Assembly (NCBI GenBank): GCA_002402725.1 | Contig: DHGL01000033.1 | Location: 18,558 to 81,731, forward strand | From: Anaerolineaceae bacterium UBA4799 | GTDB lineage: Bacteria; Chloroflexota; Anaerolineae; Anaerolineales; Anaerolineaceae | Length of the DNA stretch: 63,174 nt | Reading direction: 5' to 3' | Shown here: piece after piece, positions 53,982 to 63,158 of the stretch | How positions within the stretch are numbered: the first letter of the stretch is position 1 | Layout of the letters: each line of letters begins with the position of its first letter | The notes under the pieces: generated by a model | What the model was told of the DNA's origin: nothing | The model's input: only the letters and a program-made list of their open reading frames with translations | Database searches by the model: none | Made by a program: the position numbers and the translations under genes

Positions 53982-55430
53982 CTAAAAATCAGCCACGGCG
54001 AGAGCGATGCTATTGAACCATGGAGCGTAGATAACCCCCAGGACAATGATACTGACGATGCAAAACGCAAGCACCAGCTTCCACTGCAGCGACGGGGTAA
54101 CCTTCCTGGCGCTTTCAACCGCTTCCTCGAGATACATCACCTTCATCACCTTCAAGTAGTAGTACAGGGCAATGACAGAGTTCAGAATGCCCAGCACCGC
54201 CAGCCATATCATATCAGATTGGACTGCCGCTCCGAAAACCAGAACCTTGGCAAAGAAACCGCCAAACGGGGGAATACCACCTAATGAAAGCAGCGCGATC
54301 ATCATCAATAACGCCATACCCGGAGAGCGGCGGTTTAAGCCAGCGAATGCGCTGAGCGCTGATGAGCCCGACCCCTTTTCGACCCAATTGATGATGGCAA
54401 AAACTGCCAGGTTGGTGACCAGATAAGCGAGCAGGTAATAAACCGCTCCGCTAAAACCGAAATCAGAACCGGCAGCCACACCCACCAGCACATAACCCGC
54501 CTGAGCGATAGAGGAATATGCGATCATGCGTTTGATGTCACGCTGCTGTATCGCCAACAGGTTACCGAGGAACATACTCGCCGTGGCGATGATTGAAACA
54601 ATGACCATCCAAACTTCAGAGCCACCCACGCCAAATGCGTTTACCAGCACGCGGATGAAAGCGGCGAAACCAACCGCTTTGGAGACCGTGGAAAGGAACC
54701 CGGCTACCGGCGTTGGCGACCCCTCATACACATCTGGTGCCCAAAAGTGAAACGGTACAACACTCATTTTAAAAGTAAAACCCGCCAGAACCAGCAGCGC
54801 CGCCAGAGTGATACCCGCAGCAGGCGCATGGCTCTGTTTTATCAACTCCAACATCCCATACAGCCTGGTCGTTCCAGCCAAACCGTAAAGCAGGGTGAAT
54901 CCGTATAGTAACAAAGCGGAAGAAATTCCTCCGAAGAGAAAATACTTGATGCCAGATTCCACTGATTTCTCATCCCGTTGTTTAAACCCGGCCAACACAT
55001 AAAGCGGGATGGTAGCGGTTTCGATTGACAGATACAACAGGATGAGATTGCCTGATGAGACCATTAACGACAAGCCAATGGAGGAAAGAACCAGCAGCAG
55101 ATAGAATTCAGGCTTGCTGGTAACGGTATGATCCATACCGGCAAAGGTCGCGGTCACCACACCGCCGGTGAGGATCAACAAACGGAAGATGAAACCAACC
55201 CGGTCGAAGCGGATCATTCCGCCAAAGAGCATTTGAGGATTCTCTGTAGGGCGGGAAAACAAGGCTACCAGAATGATGATGAGCCCGAATCCAGCCGCCG
55301 TGACCCAGCCAAGCGATTTGTCCAGTTTTTCCTTCTTAAACAACGAGAGTACCAATAACAGCAATGCCAGTATCGACATCCCGAGTTCAGGCAGTAGAGC
55401 GAGGATCATTTCAGCCGAGAAGACCGGCAT
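53982..55430 (-). CDS. nuoN: NADH-quinone oxidoreductase subunit N
   Basis: 482-aa antiporter-like membrane subunit of complex I with about 14 helices. The TM7 lysine segment is FTFKMSVVPFHFWAPDVYEG and the TM8 lysine is in STVSKAVGF. The ATG at 55430 shares a base with the nuoM stop (TAATG), so it is coupled; a longer in-frame version lies within nuoM and lacks support. Last gene of the operon. Confidence 0.95.
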   Translation of the reverse strand: MPVFSAEMILALLPELGMSILALLLLVLSLFKKEKLDKSLGWVTAAGFGLIIILVALFSRPTENPQMLFGGMIRFDRVGFIFRLLILTGGVVTATFAGMDHTVTSKPEFYLLLVLSSIGLSLMVSSGNLILLYLSIETATIPLYVLAGFKQRDEKSVESGIKYFLFGGISSALLLYGFTLLYGLAGTTRLYGMLELIKQSHAPAAGITLAALLVLAGFTFKMSVVPFHFWAPDVYEGSPTPVAGFLSTVSKAVGFAAFIRVLVNAFGVGGSEVWMVIVSIIATASMFLGNLLAIQQRDIKRMIAYSSIAQAGYVLVGVAAGSDFGFSGAVYYLLAYLVTNLAVFAIINWVEKGSGSSALSAFAGLNRRSPGMALLMMIALLSLGGIPPFGGFFAKVLVFGAAVQSDMIWLAVLGILNSVIALYYYLKVMKVMYLEEAVESARKVTPSLQWKLVLAFCIVSIIVLGVIYAPWFNSIALAVADF

Positions 55431-56902
55431 TAAGCGCCTCCTGTGAGCACAAGTATGTGCCTGACGCCAGCATCGATCCATGGTACCAGCACTGACGGGA
55501 ACAATCCGACGACAATGAGAATCGCTGACAACATGACCACAACGATTTTATCCATGACGGAAATATCACTTAACCCCGCTTTAATACCCTCTGGTGTCTC
55601 ACCAAAGAAAACGCGCCTCACAACCAGCAGAATATACGCCGCGGTAATGACAATAGAAATGGCAGAAACAATGGCAATAACAGGAACCGTCTTCCAGGCA
55701 CCCATGTAAATGGGCATTTCAGCAATGAATCCGGAGAATCCCGGCATGCCCATCGAAACCAGTCCGCCGATGACAAATCCTATCATCGCCACCGGCATGT
55801 AACGGAACAGCCCGCCCAGTTCGCGAATATCCCGCGTATGGGCGCGGTCATAAACCATACCCACAACAGCAAAGAAGAGAGCCGTCATGATGCCATGTGA
55901 AAACATTTGCAACCCGGCGCCGGTGAGCCCTTCACGTGTAAGAGTGGCAAAACCAATGAACACCAACCCCATGTGTGAGACCGAGGAGAAACCAATGACA
56001 TATTTGAAGTCTTTTTGGATCAGGGCGATGAACGCGCCATATACCACATTAATCGTCGCCAGTACCAGGATCAGCGGTGCCCAATAACGCATACCATCCG
56101 GCAGCAGCATCAAGCCAGCGCGTAGTGCTGCGAACACGCCGACTTTCATTTCCACACCTGCCAGCAGCATAGAAACCGCCGTGGGCGCAGCCACGTGACC
56201 ATCCGGCGCCCAGCTGTGGAACGGGAACAGACCTCCCAATACGCCGAAACCAATGAAGATGACCAGAAACCAGGCGCGCTGAAACTCCAGGGTAAAACCG
56301 GCCTGTTCAAGCGCCAGCATATCAAAACTGCGCAGACCTGATGCGAAGTAGACAGCCAACACACCAATCATAGCCACCACCGAACCCAGGAACAAGTACA
56401 GGGTTAATTTCATGCTACCGTACTCGCGTGTTTTCGGGTAACCCCACATCACAATCATCAGGTATTTCGGGAATACCGCAAGTTCAAAAAAGAAGAACAA
56501 CTGGAACAGGTCGAGCGAGGCAAACACGCCGAAAACGCTTGCCGCCAGGAACAACAGAAAAGCGAAGAATTCGCGCGGCCGGTCTTCCACCCGCCAGGAC
56601 ACCATCACACCGCTGAACACTACAATGCCGGCCATCAATTCCATAGCCGCGCCGATACCATCCACGCCCATATGGTAAGAGATGCCCAGCGCGGGCAGCC
56701 AATTCATCTTCTCGATAAACTGGTAGCCTCCTGCGCTGGTATCGAATGTAAAAAACACGATAACTGAAATCACCAGCGTGAAAAATGAAGTTGCCAACGC
56801 CATCCCGCGCGTGAGGCCGCGTTTGCCAGCCGGCAGCAACAGTAATACAATGCCAGCGGCAAGCGGGGTCAGGGTAAGAATACTGAGAAGCGGGATCTGC
56901 AT
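55430..56902 (-). CDS. NuoM-like subunit, second copy, lacking the TM7 lysine
   Basis: 490-aa antiporter-like subunit, paralogue of the upstream nuoM. Glu140 (TM5, FFFFELAVFPKYLM), Lys253 (GVEMKVG) and a TM12 Glu (FIAEMP) match the proton-path residues, but the TM7 lysine seen in other NuoL/M/N subunits is Leu222 (VLGGLFPFHSWAPD). It therefore differs in one key protonatable residue. It lies 10 bp after the first nuoM and overlaps nuoN by 1 base of the stop codon. Either a modified pumping unit or a structural spacer in the membrane arm. Confidence 0.9.
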   Translation of the reverse strand: MQIPLLSILTLTPLAAGIVLLLLPAGKRGLTRGMALATSFFTLVISVIVFFTFDTSAGGYQFIEKMNWLPALGISYHMGVDGIGAAMELMAGIVVFSGVMVSWRVEDRPREFFAFLLFLAASVFGVFASLDLFQLFFFFELAVFPKYLMIVMWGYPKTREYGSMKLTLYLFLGSVVAMIGVLAVYFASGLRSFDMLALEQAGFTLEFQRAWFLVIFIGFGVLGGLFPFHSWAPDGHVAAPTAVSMLLAGVEMKVGVFAALRAGLMLLPDGMRYWAPLILVLATINVVYGAFIALIQKDFKYVIGFSSVSHMGLVFIGFATLTREGLTGAGLQMFSHGIMTALFFAVVGMVYDRAHTRDIRELGGLFRYMPVAMIGFVIGGLVSMGMPGFSGFIAEMPIYMGAWKTVPVIAIVSAISIVITAAYILLVVRRVFFGETPEGIKAGLSDISVMDKIVVVMLSAILIVVGLFPSVLVPWIDAGVRHILVLTGGA

Positions 56903-56912
56903 CTATCTCCTA

Positions 56913-58448
56913 TTAAAACCAGGGCATCACGGTTTGATTGATCAGGTTCACAATCCAGGCTGGCCACCAACCAATCGTCAGTATCAGGATCATCAGCGGC
57001 ACGATCACGACAATCTCGCGCCGGTTGATCTCGGCCAGTTTCCCAACCCATTTTTCGTTCAACGCTCCATGCAACGTCAATTTCAGCGCTTTAAGCACGT
57101 ACACTGCCGTAAACAACAGCCCGATCATCGCGAATGCCAGGAAAAGGGTAAAGATTGGCCACACGCCGCGAACGATCATGAATTCAGACACAAATCCATT
57201 CAACCCTGGTAGCCCAAGTGAGGCCATCGAGATGAAAATAAGAATGGCTCCATAAACCGGGAGAATCGCAAAGAGACCGCCGAAGTCATCAAGTTTACGC
57301 GTATGCGTGCGGTCATACAACACCCCTACCAAAAAGAACATGCCGGCAGCTGTGAGCCCGTGGTTGAACATCTGTAATACCGCCCCGTTGAGCGCAATGA
57401 CCGCGCTTTCCCGCAGCGCTGTATCCGCCTGCCCGCTGGCCCATGCCGCAGCCGCGATACCCAGCACCACGAATCCCATGTGGTTGATCGAAGAATAAGC
57501 CACCAGGCGTTTGAAATCCGTTTGCGCAGCTGCTGCCATGGCGCCAAAGATGATGGCTGCTGTGGCCAGGGCTGCCAGCCAACCCGCGAAGCGCGCGGAT
57601 TCAGCCGGGAAGAGCGGCAGCACCAGCCTGATGAACCCGTACGCGCCGAGTTTTAAGAGCACGCCTGCCAGCACCATTGAACCTCCGGTGGGGGCTTCGG
57701 TGTGCGCATCTGGCAGCCAGGTATGGAAAGGCCAAACTGGTACTTTGATGGCGAAAGCGATGACGAATGCCCAGAAGGCAACGGCCTTTACAGTGGCTGT
57801 GGGAATCCCGAAAAGCTCTCCCCCATGCAGCGCAGGCCAGGTGGCAGCTATTGACACAAAGTCAAAGGTTCCGCTGACTACGCCGATCATCTGAATGGCC
57901 AAAAGCAGCCCAAGCGAACCACCCATGGTATAGAGGATGAACTTGAGAGAAGCGTAATCGCGCTTTTCGCCACCCCATTGATTAATCAGAAAGTACATCG
58001 GCACCAGACCAATCTCCCAGAAGAGGAAGAACAACACCAGGTCCAGCGCCATGAACACCCCGAGCATCCCGGTCTCGAGAATGAGGAAAAGGATCATAAA
58101 GGCTTTGACGCGTTCCTTGATATTGAAGGAAGTAAGGATGGCAAGTGGTGTCAATAAAGTGGTGAGCAGCAGCATCACCAGTGAAACGCCGTCTATGCCC
58201 AGGTGGTAACTTGAGCCAATTGCCGGGAACCAGGCATAATTTTCAACGAATTTGAAAGAACCGATTGGCACTGCAGCCTTATACGATCCGCAGAGGATGA
58301 GCGTCAACGCGAGGGGAATGAGACTGATGACCAGCGCTGTTCCTCTGATTTCTTTTTCTCTACCCGCCGGAAACACCAACAGCACCAGTGCCCCGGCGAG
58401 GGGGAGTAAAAGGATGAGGGTGAGAAGATGCTCAGTAAAAAAGTTCAT
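56913..58448 (-). CDS. nuoM: NADH-quinone oxidoreductase subunit M, first copy
   Basis: 511-aa antiporter-like subunit with the canonical residues: TM5 Glu in FFLFWEIGLVPMYFL, TM7 Lys in AFAIKVPVWPFHTWLPD, TM8 Lys in LLKLGAYG and TM12 Glu in NGFVSEFMI. Length is normal for NuoM. It lies 12 bp after nuoL and 10 bp before the second, divergent NuoM-like gene. It should pump protons in the usual way. Confidence 0.95.
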   Translation of the reverse strand: MNFFTEHLLTLILLLPLAGALVLLVFPAGREKEIRGTALVISLIPLALTLILCGSYKAAVPIGSFKFVENYAWFPAIGSSYHLGIDGVSLVMLLLTTLLTPLAILTSFNIKERVKAFMILFLILETGMLGVFMALDLVLFFLFWEIGLVPMYFLINQWGGEKRDYASLKFILYTMGGSLGLLLAIQMIGVVSGTFDFVSIAATWPALHGGELFGIPTATVKAVAFWAFVIAFAIKVPVWPFHTWLPDAHTEAPTGGSMVLAGVLLKLGAYGFIRLVLPLFPAESARFAGWLAALATAAIIFGAMAAAAQTDFKRLVAYSSINHMGFVVLGIAAAAWASGQADTALRESAVIALNGAVLQMFNHGLTAAGMFFLVGVLYDRTHTRKLDDFGGLFAILPVYGAILIFISMASLGLPGLNGFVSEFMIVRGVWPIFTLFLAFAMIGLLFTAVYVLKALKLTLHGALNEKWVGKLAEINRREIVVIVPLMILILTIGWWPAWIVNLINQTVMPWF

Positions 58449-58460
58449 CCAGGGCCTTGA

Positions 58461-60644
58461 TTACACTTTTGCCAGTAAAGAAATTAAGACCAGCGCTGCC
58501 ACCACCGTGCAGGCGACGGCGATTACCAGGTATTGCTGCACGCGTCCGGTTTGCAGTTGACGCAAGAAGACGCCCAATCCACGTGTACCGTCTGCCAGTC
58601 CATCTCCCGCACCATTGACCACGGGCAGGTCAAATTTCGAACGCAACAGGTTGCCAAGCCATACGCCTGCCGCGGCCAGCCCGTGCAGGAAACCATCGAT
58701 GAGTTTAAGATCGATGAACTGGTAAACCACCTTATCCGCCAGCCACAACATCGGGTTGATGAATACCTTTTGGTAGACCTCGTCGACCCAATACTTGTGC
58801 TGCAACAGGGTAAAGACGCTGCCCAGTCCTTTTTGCAACGGGTCTGATTCCTGCGCGAAATCCCGTCCGCGGTATACCAGCCAACCCAGCAGCAACCCGC
58901 CCAACGAGACCAGGATCGAGACAATCAGTGGAATATTGCTGTGCGCTTCTTCAACGCTTCCAGGGTTTAACATCGTGCCCACAAAAGATTGGAACCAGGC
59001 CGGTGAAATGGCTCCCAACACGGGAAAAGTATCTGGGATGCCTGCCCAACCAAGCGTTACGGCGAATACAGCCAATATCACCAGGGGGACAGTCATCACC
59101 GGTTTTGTCTCATGTGCATGTTCTGCAGCGGTTGACCGCGGTTTGCCCAGGAATACCAGCGTCACCTGGCGGGCAGTGTAGAAAGCCGTTAGCAGAGCGG
59201 TGATGGCTAAAACGATGAATAACCCAATGTGACCACCGCTAAATGTGCCGTTTAGTATTTCATCTTTTGACCAAAAACCGGCGCTGACGAGCGGGAACCC
59301 GGAAAGGGCCAGACCGCCCGCCAAAAAGGTCCAGAAGGTCAAGGGCATCTTTTTACGCAACCCACCCATGTGGCGCATATCCTGAGGGTCAAGATGTTCG
59401 CCGCTGTTCAGCACGCCTTGCTCCATGCCGTGAATGACCGATCCGGAGCCCAGGAAAAGCAGCGCCTTGAAGAATGCGTGGGTCACCAGGTGGAAGACCG
59501 CTGCAGTATAAGCGCCGATACCCAGCGCGGCGATCATGTAGCCGAGTTGTGAAATCGTGGAATATGCCAGCACGCGCTTGATGTCATGCTGCGCGAGTGC
59601 GATGGTGGAAGTGAACAGTGCGGTAAAGCCGCCGATTACTGCCATCGCCACCATGGGCACGGTCAGTGGCGCGCCGTGATGCCAGCCCGCCGACATCAGC
59701 GGGAACATGCGCGCGCTCAGGTAAACGCCAGCTGAAACCATGGTCGCGGCGTGAATCATGGCAGAGACCGGTGTCGGTCCTTCCATCGCGTCCGGCAGCC
59801 ACACATGCAGGGGGAACTGCGCGGATTTACCGATGGTGCCGCAGAAGAGCAACAAGCCGATCAATCCCGCCCAGTTGAGCCCACGCACCGGCGAGAGCGT
59901 GCTCGTGAGCATGGCCATCGTGTCAGGGTTGGAGAATATTTCGTTGAAGTTTAACGTTCCGGTCACTGAATACAGCGCCACCATCCCCAGCAGCATGAAC
60001 ACATCACCAATACGCGTGGTAATGAAGGCTTTGATGCCGGCCTGTCGCGCCGACTCTTTGCCGTACCAGAATCCGATGAGGAAGTAGGAACAAAACCCCA
60101 TGATTTCCCAGCCGATGTACAAAGTAAGCAAGTTATCGCTCACCACCAGCAGGTACATGGCAAAAGCGAACAAACTGAGCAGCGCGAAGAACCGCGCGTA
60201 CATCGGTTCCACGGAGGGCACCTTATGCACCTTGCCGCGGTCCATGAGCTCAGCCCCCCCAGGCGGGAAACCCGGGTGGTCTTGCTTACCTGCGGGTTGG
60301 CCGAAATTGTGGTAACCGATGCTGTAAATGAAAATCATCAGCACCGTCCATGCGACAAAGAAAAGCATCACCGCGGTCAAAGGATCAACAAGGACGCCGA
60401 TCCTGAGCCAGGTAGCGCCTGTCGGTAGCCAGTTGATGGATGCGGTCAGGGGAGAATCCGCCAGACCGTCAGAGGTGACAGCTTTGAAAAATACCACCAT
60501 ACTGGCGATGAATGAAAGCCCCGCTCCTGCCAAAGCCACGCTGTGACTGGTCCGGTTGGAATGCCTGGTAAAAAGCACGATCAATACAAACCCCAGCAAG
60601 GGTGGCAGCGGGATCAGCCAAATGAGTGGGTTTATATTAAACAT
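58461..60644 (-). CDS. nuoL: NADH-quinone oxidoreductase subunit L (long form)
   Basis: 727-aa distal pumping subunit of complex I, against about 613 aa in E. coli. Canonical motif GKSAQFPLHVWLPDAMEGPT carries the TM7 lysine. A roughly 35-residue hydrophilic insertion (about residues 113-148; GQPAGKQDHPGFPPGG) sits in a loop between IYSIGYH and YARFFALLSLF. The C-terminal part includes the lateral helix region and the QTGRVQQY segment found in many NuoL proteins. It lies 12 bp after nuoK and before two NuoM genes. Confidence 0.95.
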   Translation of the reverse strand: MFNINPLIWLIPLPPLLGFVLIVLFTRHSNRTSHSVALAGAGLSFIASMVVFFKAVTSDGLADSPLTASINWLPTGATWLRIGVLVDPLTAVMLFFVAWTVLMIFIYSIGYHNFGQPAGKQDHPGFPPGGAELMDRGKVHKVPSVEPMYARFFALLSLFAFAMYLLVVSDNLLTLYIGWEIMGFCSYFLIGFWYGKESARQAGIKAFITTRIGDVFMLLGMVALYSVTGTLNFNEIFSNPDTMAMLTSTLSPVRGLNWAGLIGLLLFCGTIGKSAQFPLHVWLPDAMEGPTPVSAMIHAATMVSAGVYLSARMFPLMSAGWHHGAPLTVPMVAMAVIGGFTALFTSTIALAQHDIKRVLAYSTISQLGYMIAALGIGAYTAAVFHLVTHAFFKALLFLGSGSVIHGMEQGVLNSGEHLDPQDMRHMGGLRKKMPLTFWTFLAGGLALSGFPLVSAGFWSKDEILNGTFSGGHIGLFIVLAITALLTAFYTARQVTLVFLGKPRSTAAEHAHETKPVMTVPLVILAVFAVTLGWAGIPDTFPVLGAISPAWFQSFVGTMLNPGSVEEAHSNIPLIVSILVSLGGLLLGWLVYRGRDFAQESDPLQKGLGSVFTLLQHKYWVDEVYQKVFINPMLWLADKVVYQFIDLKLIDGFLHGLAAAGVWLGNLLRSKFDLPVVNGAGDGLADGTRGLGVFLRQLQTGRVQQYLVIAVACTVVAALVLISLLAKV

Positions 60645-60656
60645 GCTATTTTGTAA

Positions 60657-60971
60657 TCAACCTTTCAACGCGTCAAGTTCGTTGGCAATTACTGTGTGGC
60701 GTTTCCTGTAGGCTGAAAGGATGAGCCCTAAACCCACGGCAACTTCAGCCGCAGCAGCCACAAAGACAATAAGCGCGAAAATAAGTCCGTCCATATCACC
60801 ACGCGGGGCGTACAGGTAACGCCAGAAAGACAAAATGTTGATGTTCGCTGCGTTCAACATTAACTCAATACCCATCAAAATGGTTATCGTGTTACGCCGG
60901 GTGATGACCGCAAAAAGCCCCAGCGAGAAGAGGATGGCAGACAGCACGAGGAACCAGTAGAGCGGAATCAC
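60657..60971 (-). CDS. nuoK: NADH-quinone oxidoreductase subunit K
   Basis: 104-aa three-helix membrane subunit with conserved Glu residues in LMGIELMLNAANIN and in FVAAAAEVAVGLGL. It overlaps nuoJ by 4 bp (ATGA). Length and motif are standard, so the proton path at the E-channel should be intact. Confidence 0.97.
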   Translation of the reverse strand: MIPLYWFLVLSAILFSLGLFAVITRRNTITILMGIELMLNAANINILSFWRYLYAPRGDMDGLIFALIVFVAAAAEVAVGLGLILSAYRKRHTVIANELDALKG

Positions 60972-61486
60972 TTATCCTCCTCCTTGCGGCTTATTCCCAC
61001 ATGCACCGCTCCTACCAGGGCTGCCAGCAGGAGAATGGAGGAAACTTCAAAGGGAATGAGATAACCTTCCGGGTCAAGCAGCGCCAGACCCATTTCACCA
61101 ATATCCCGTTGCGCATCCGTCAGCGGAGTAGTGAAACTGTCTGCCTGCGGCCAGGTGAAAATTGCCAGCAGCAGGCCGGCCAGCGCGATGAGCCCAATGA
61201 TGGCTGTCAGTATCCAACGATGATTGTTGATGAATGAGTCATCCACGGCCTCTCGGGTGAGCATGATGGCAAAAATCACCAAAATGGCGATGGCGCCGAT
61301 ATAGACCACCACCTGCACAATGGCAAAGAAACTGGCTTCCAGAAGACCAAAGACAACCGCCACGCCAAAGAGGGTAAGAATAAGCCACAACGCGGCATGA
61401 ATGAGCCGTTTCGCGGTGACCATCATCACACCTGAGAGGATGGTGACAGCAGCGTTGATGAGGAAGACGACCTGCATCCCCGTCAT
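60968..61486 (-). CDS. nuoJ: NADH-quinone oxidoreductase subunit J
   Basis: 172-aa membrane subunit with five helices; the TM3 segment VVYIGAIAILVIFAIML is the hallmark of NuoJ and contains the pi-bulge region. It overlaps nuoH and nuoK by 4 bp each, so these three are coupled. No nuoI gene lies between nuoH and nuoJ, although that is the usual order. Confidence 0.95.
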   Translation of the reverse strand: MTGMQVVFLINAAVTILSGVMMVTAKRLIHAALWLILTLFGVAVVFGLLEASFFAIVQVVVYIGAIAILVIFAIMLTREAVDDSFINNHRWILTAIIGLIALAGLLLAIFTWPQADSFTTPLTDAQRDIGEMGLALLDPEGYLIPFEVSSILLLAALVGAVHVGISRKEEDK

Positions 61487-62715
61487 GATTCAGCCTCTAC
61501 AGCATCAGCCGGTTTTTCCCGCACGGTCACCGCCAGCGGTCGCGGTTGAGATACAATCCGCCGCTTCTGTGTTTTACGCTTGTTGTACACCGATACCAGC
61601 CTGTCCGCCGCAACAAAGACAAACAGGTTTGCCAGTATCAATACCCCCAGGCGCAACCAATCCTGCCCGGCAGGCATGGTTTTGTCGACCAGCGCGGTTA
61701 CCAGCAATGATGCCAGTGCCAGCGGGGTCAGGTACTTCCAGTTGAAAGCCATCATTATGTCAATGCGCAAACGCGGCAGTGTAAAACGGATGGCAATGGT
61801 CAGGAAATACACAATTGAGGTTTTGATAAGCAGGTAAAGGAATCCGAGCACCGGGTACACTTCAGCGCCAGGACCGCGCCAGCCGCCCAGGAAGATGGTG
61901 GCAAAAATTAACGCCGCGGTGAAAGCGTGCAAGAAATCCGCCACATAATACATGCCGAACTTCAACCCTGAATATTCGATATTGAAACCGGCGACAATCT
62001 CCGAATCAGCTTCGATCAGGTCGAAAGGCGCGCGGCCGTTTTCCGCGATCGAGGCGATAAAGAAAACCAGCGCTGCCAGTGGCGCTTGCAGAATGAACCA
62101 CACATTTTGGGAGGCAGCGATATCGCTCAAACCCATCGAGCCTGTTAGCATCACCGGCACAAGCAATGCGATTGCCATGGGAACTTCATAACTGATAAGC
62201 AAGGCCACCGCTCTAAATCCGCCCAGAAGTGCATACTTGTTGTTAGAACCAAATCCGGCGAGAATGATGCCTAGTTCACCCAGCGCCCCCATCGCCAGTA
62301 TATAAAGTACGCCAATGTTGATATTTGAGCCATATACCGTGGATGAGAGCGGAATCACCGCCCACAAAGCCAGTACTGCGGCCATGGCCAGCACCGGCGC
62401 CAGGTTGAACAACACCGGGTCAGACCCAAATGGCGTGATGTATTCCTTGGTGAAAATCTTAAGCATGTCCGCGATGGTCTGGAAGATTCCCCACGGTCCC
62501 ACGCGGTTGGGTCCAAGGCGATCCTGGAAGCGTCCGCCAAGCTTGCGTTCCAGCCAGATGAGAAAGATCGTGAACACCATCGCGCCCAGGCTGAGAACAC
62601 CGGCGCCGAGGATGAACAAAATGAACTGCACCCAGCCCGGAGCCAATCCCCAACCACTCAGGACGGAATTCAACCAGTTGCTGACGAAGGTGATTGGGTC
62701 AGCGATGAAGCTCAT
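61483..62715 (-). CDS. nuoH: NADH-quinone oxidoreductase subunit H
   Basis: 410-aa subunit at the quinone-binding junction. Motifs WLERKLGGRFQDRLGPNRVG, IAENGRAPFDLIEADSEIVAG and LPRLRIDIMM are diagnostic. The C-terminus is longer than usual with a basic tail (about residues 375-410). The ATG at 62715 has a purine-rich ribosome site (AAAGG) just upstream; a longer in-frame version reaching into the nuoA end is not needed. It follows nuoA directly, with nuoB, C, D, E, F and G absent. Confidence 0.96.
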   Translation of the reverse strand: MSFIADPITFVSNWLNSVLSGWGLAPGWVQFILFILGAGVLSLGAMVFTIFLIWLERKLGGRFQDRLGPNRVGPWGIFQTIADMLKIFTKEYITPFGSDPVLFNLAPVLAMAAVLALWAVIPLSSTVYGSNINIGVLYILAMGALGELGIILAGFGSNNKYALLGGFRAVALLISYEVPMAIALLVPVMLTGSMGLSDIAASQNVWFILQAPLAALVFFIASIAENGRAPFDLIEADSEIVAGFNIEYSGLKFGMYYVADFLHAFTAALIFATIFLGGWRGPGAEVYPVLGFLYLLIKTSIVYFLTIAIRFTLPRLRIDIMMAFNWKYLTPLALASLLVTALVDKTMPAGQDWLRLGVLILANLFVFVAADRLVSVYNKRKTQKRRIVSQPRPLAVTVREKPADAVEAES

Positions 62716-62737
62716 CCTTTGACCCCCGCACGCTGCC

Positions 62738-63094
62738 TCATGTCCATTCCAACGCTCCCTTGCGCCAGGCATAAACCAGGGCGGCAGCCAGTATAGCTAC
62801 GAATATCACAGCCTCCACCACCGCGAAGAGTGCCAGGCGGCTGTAAGCAACCGCGAAAGGGTAGAGGAGCACTGTTTCTACATCAAAAATCAAAAAAAGA
62901 AGCCCATAAAGATAATACTGGGCTTTGAATTGGATGCGGCTGGGACCAACCGTTTCAATGCCGCATTCATAGATTGAGTTCTTTATAGGTGAGGGTCTTT
63001 TTGGAGACAACAACGCTGCTGCTCCGATGGCTGCCGCCGGTATGAACATGGATATCGCCAGAAAGATGACCAGATACAACCACTCGTGCAGCAT
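62738..63094 (-). CDS. nuoA: NADH-quinone oxidoreductase subunit A
   Basis: 118-aa three-helix subunit. The loop segment YECGIETVGPSRIQFKAQYY with the conserved Cys and FLIFDVETVLLYPFAV are diagnostic. GGGAG upstream with 4-nt spacing selects the ATG at 63094 over an in-frame start at 63130. First gene of the membrane-arm operon, 22 bp before nuoH. Confidence 0.95.
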   Translation of the reverse strand: MLHEWLYLVIFLAISMFIPAAAIGAAALLSPKRPSPIKNSIYECGIETVGPSRIQFKAQYYLYGLLFLIFDVETVLLYPFAVAYSRLALFAVVEAVIFVAILAAALVYAWRKGALEWT

Positions 63095-63130
63095 AGCGCT
63101 CCCGAAAATCTTGTTATCGAATGCAGGCAA

Positions 63131-63158
63131 ATTTTATCATATATACCCTTTTACGCAA
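63131..63158 (-). promoter_or_regulatory. Promoter of the nuo membrane-arm operon
   Basis: On the minus strand TTGCGT (63153-63158), a 16-bp spacer and an extended -10 TGA-TAAAAT (-10 hexamer at 63131-63136) lie 36 bp upstream of the nuoA ATG. A leader of about 30 nt with a GGGAG ribosome site would result. Confidence 0.7.
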
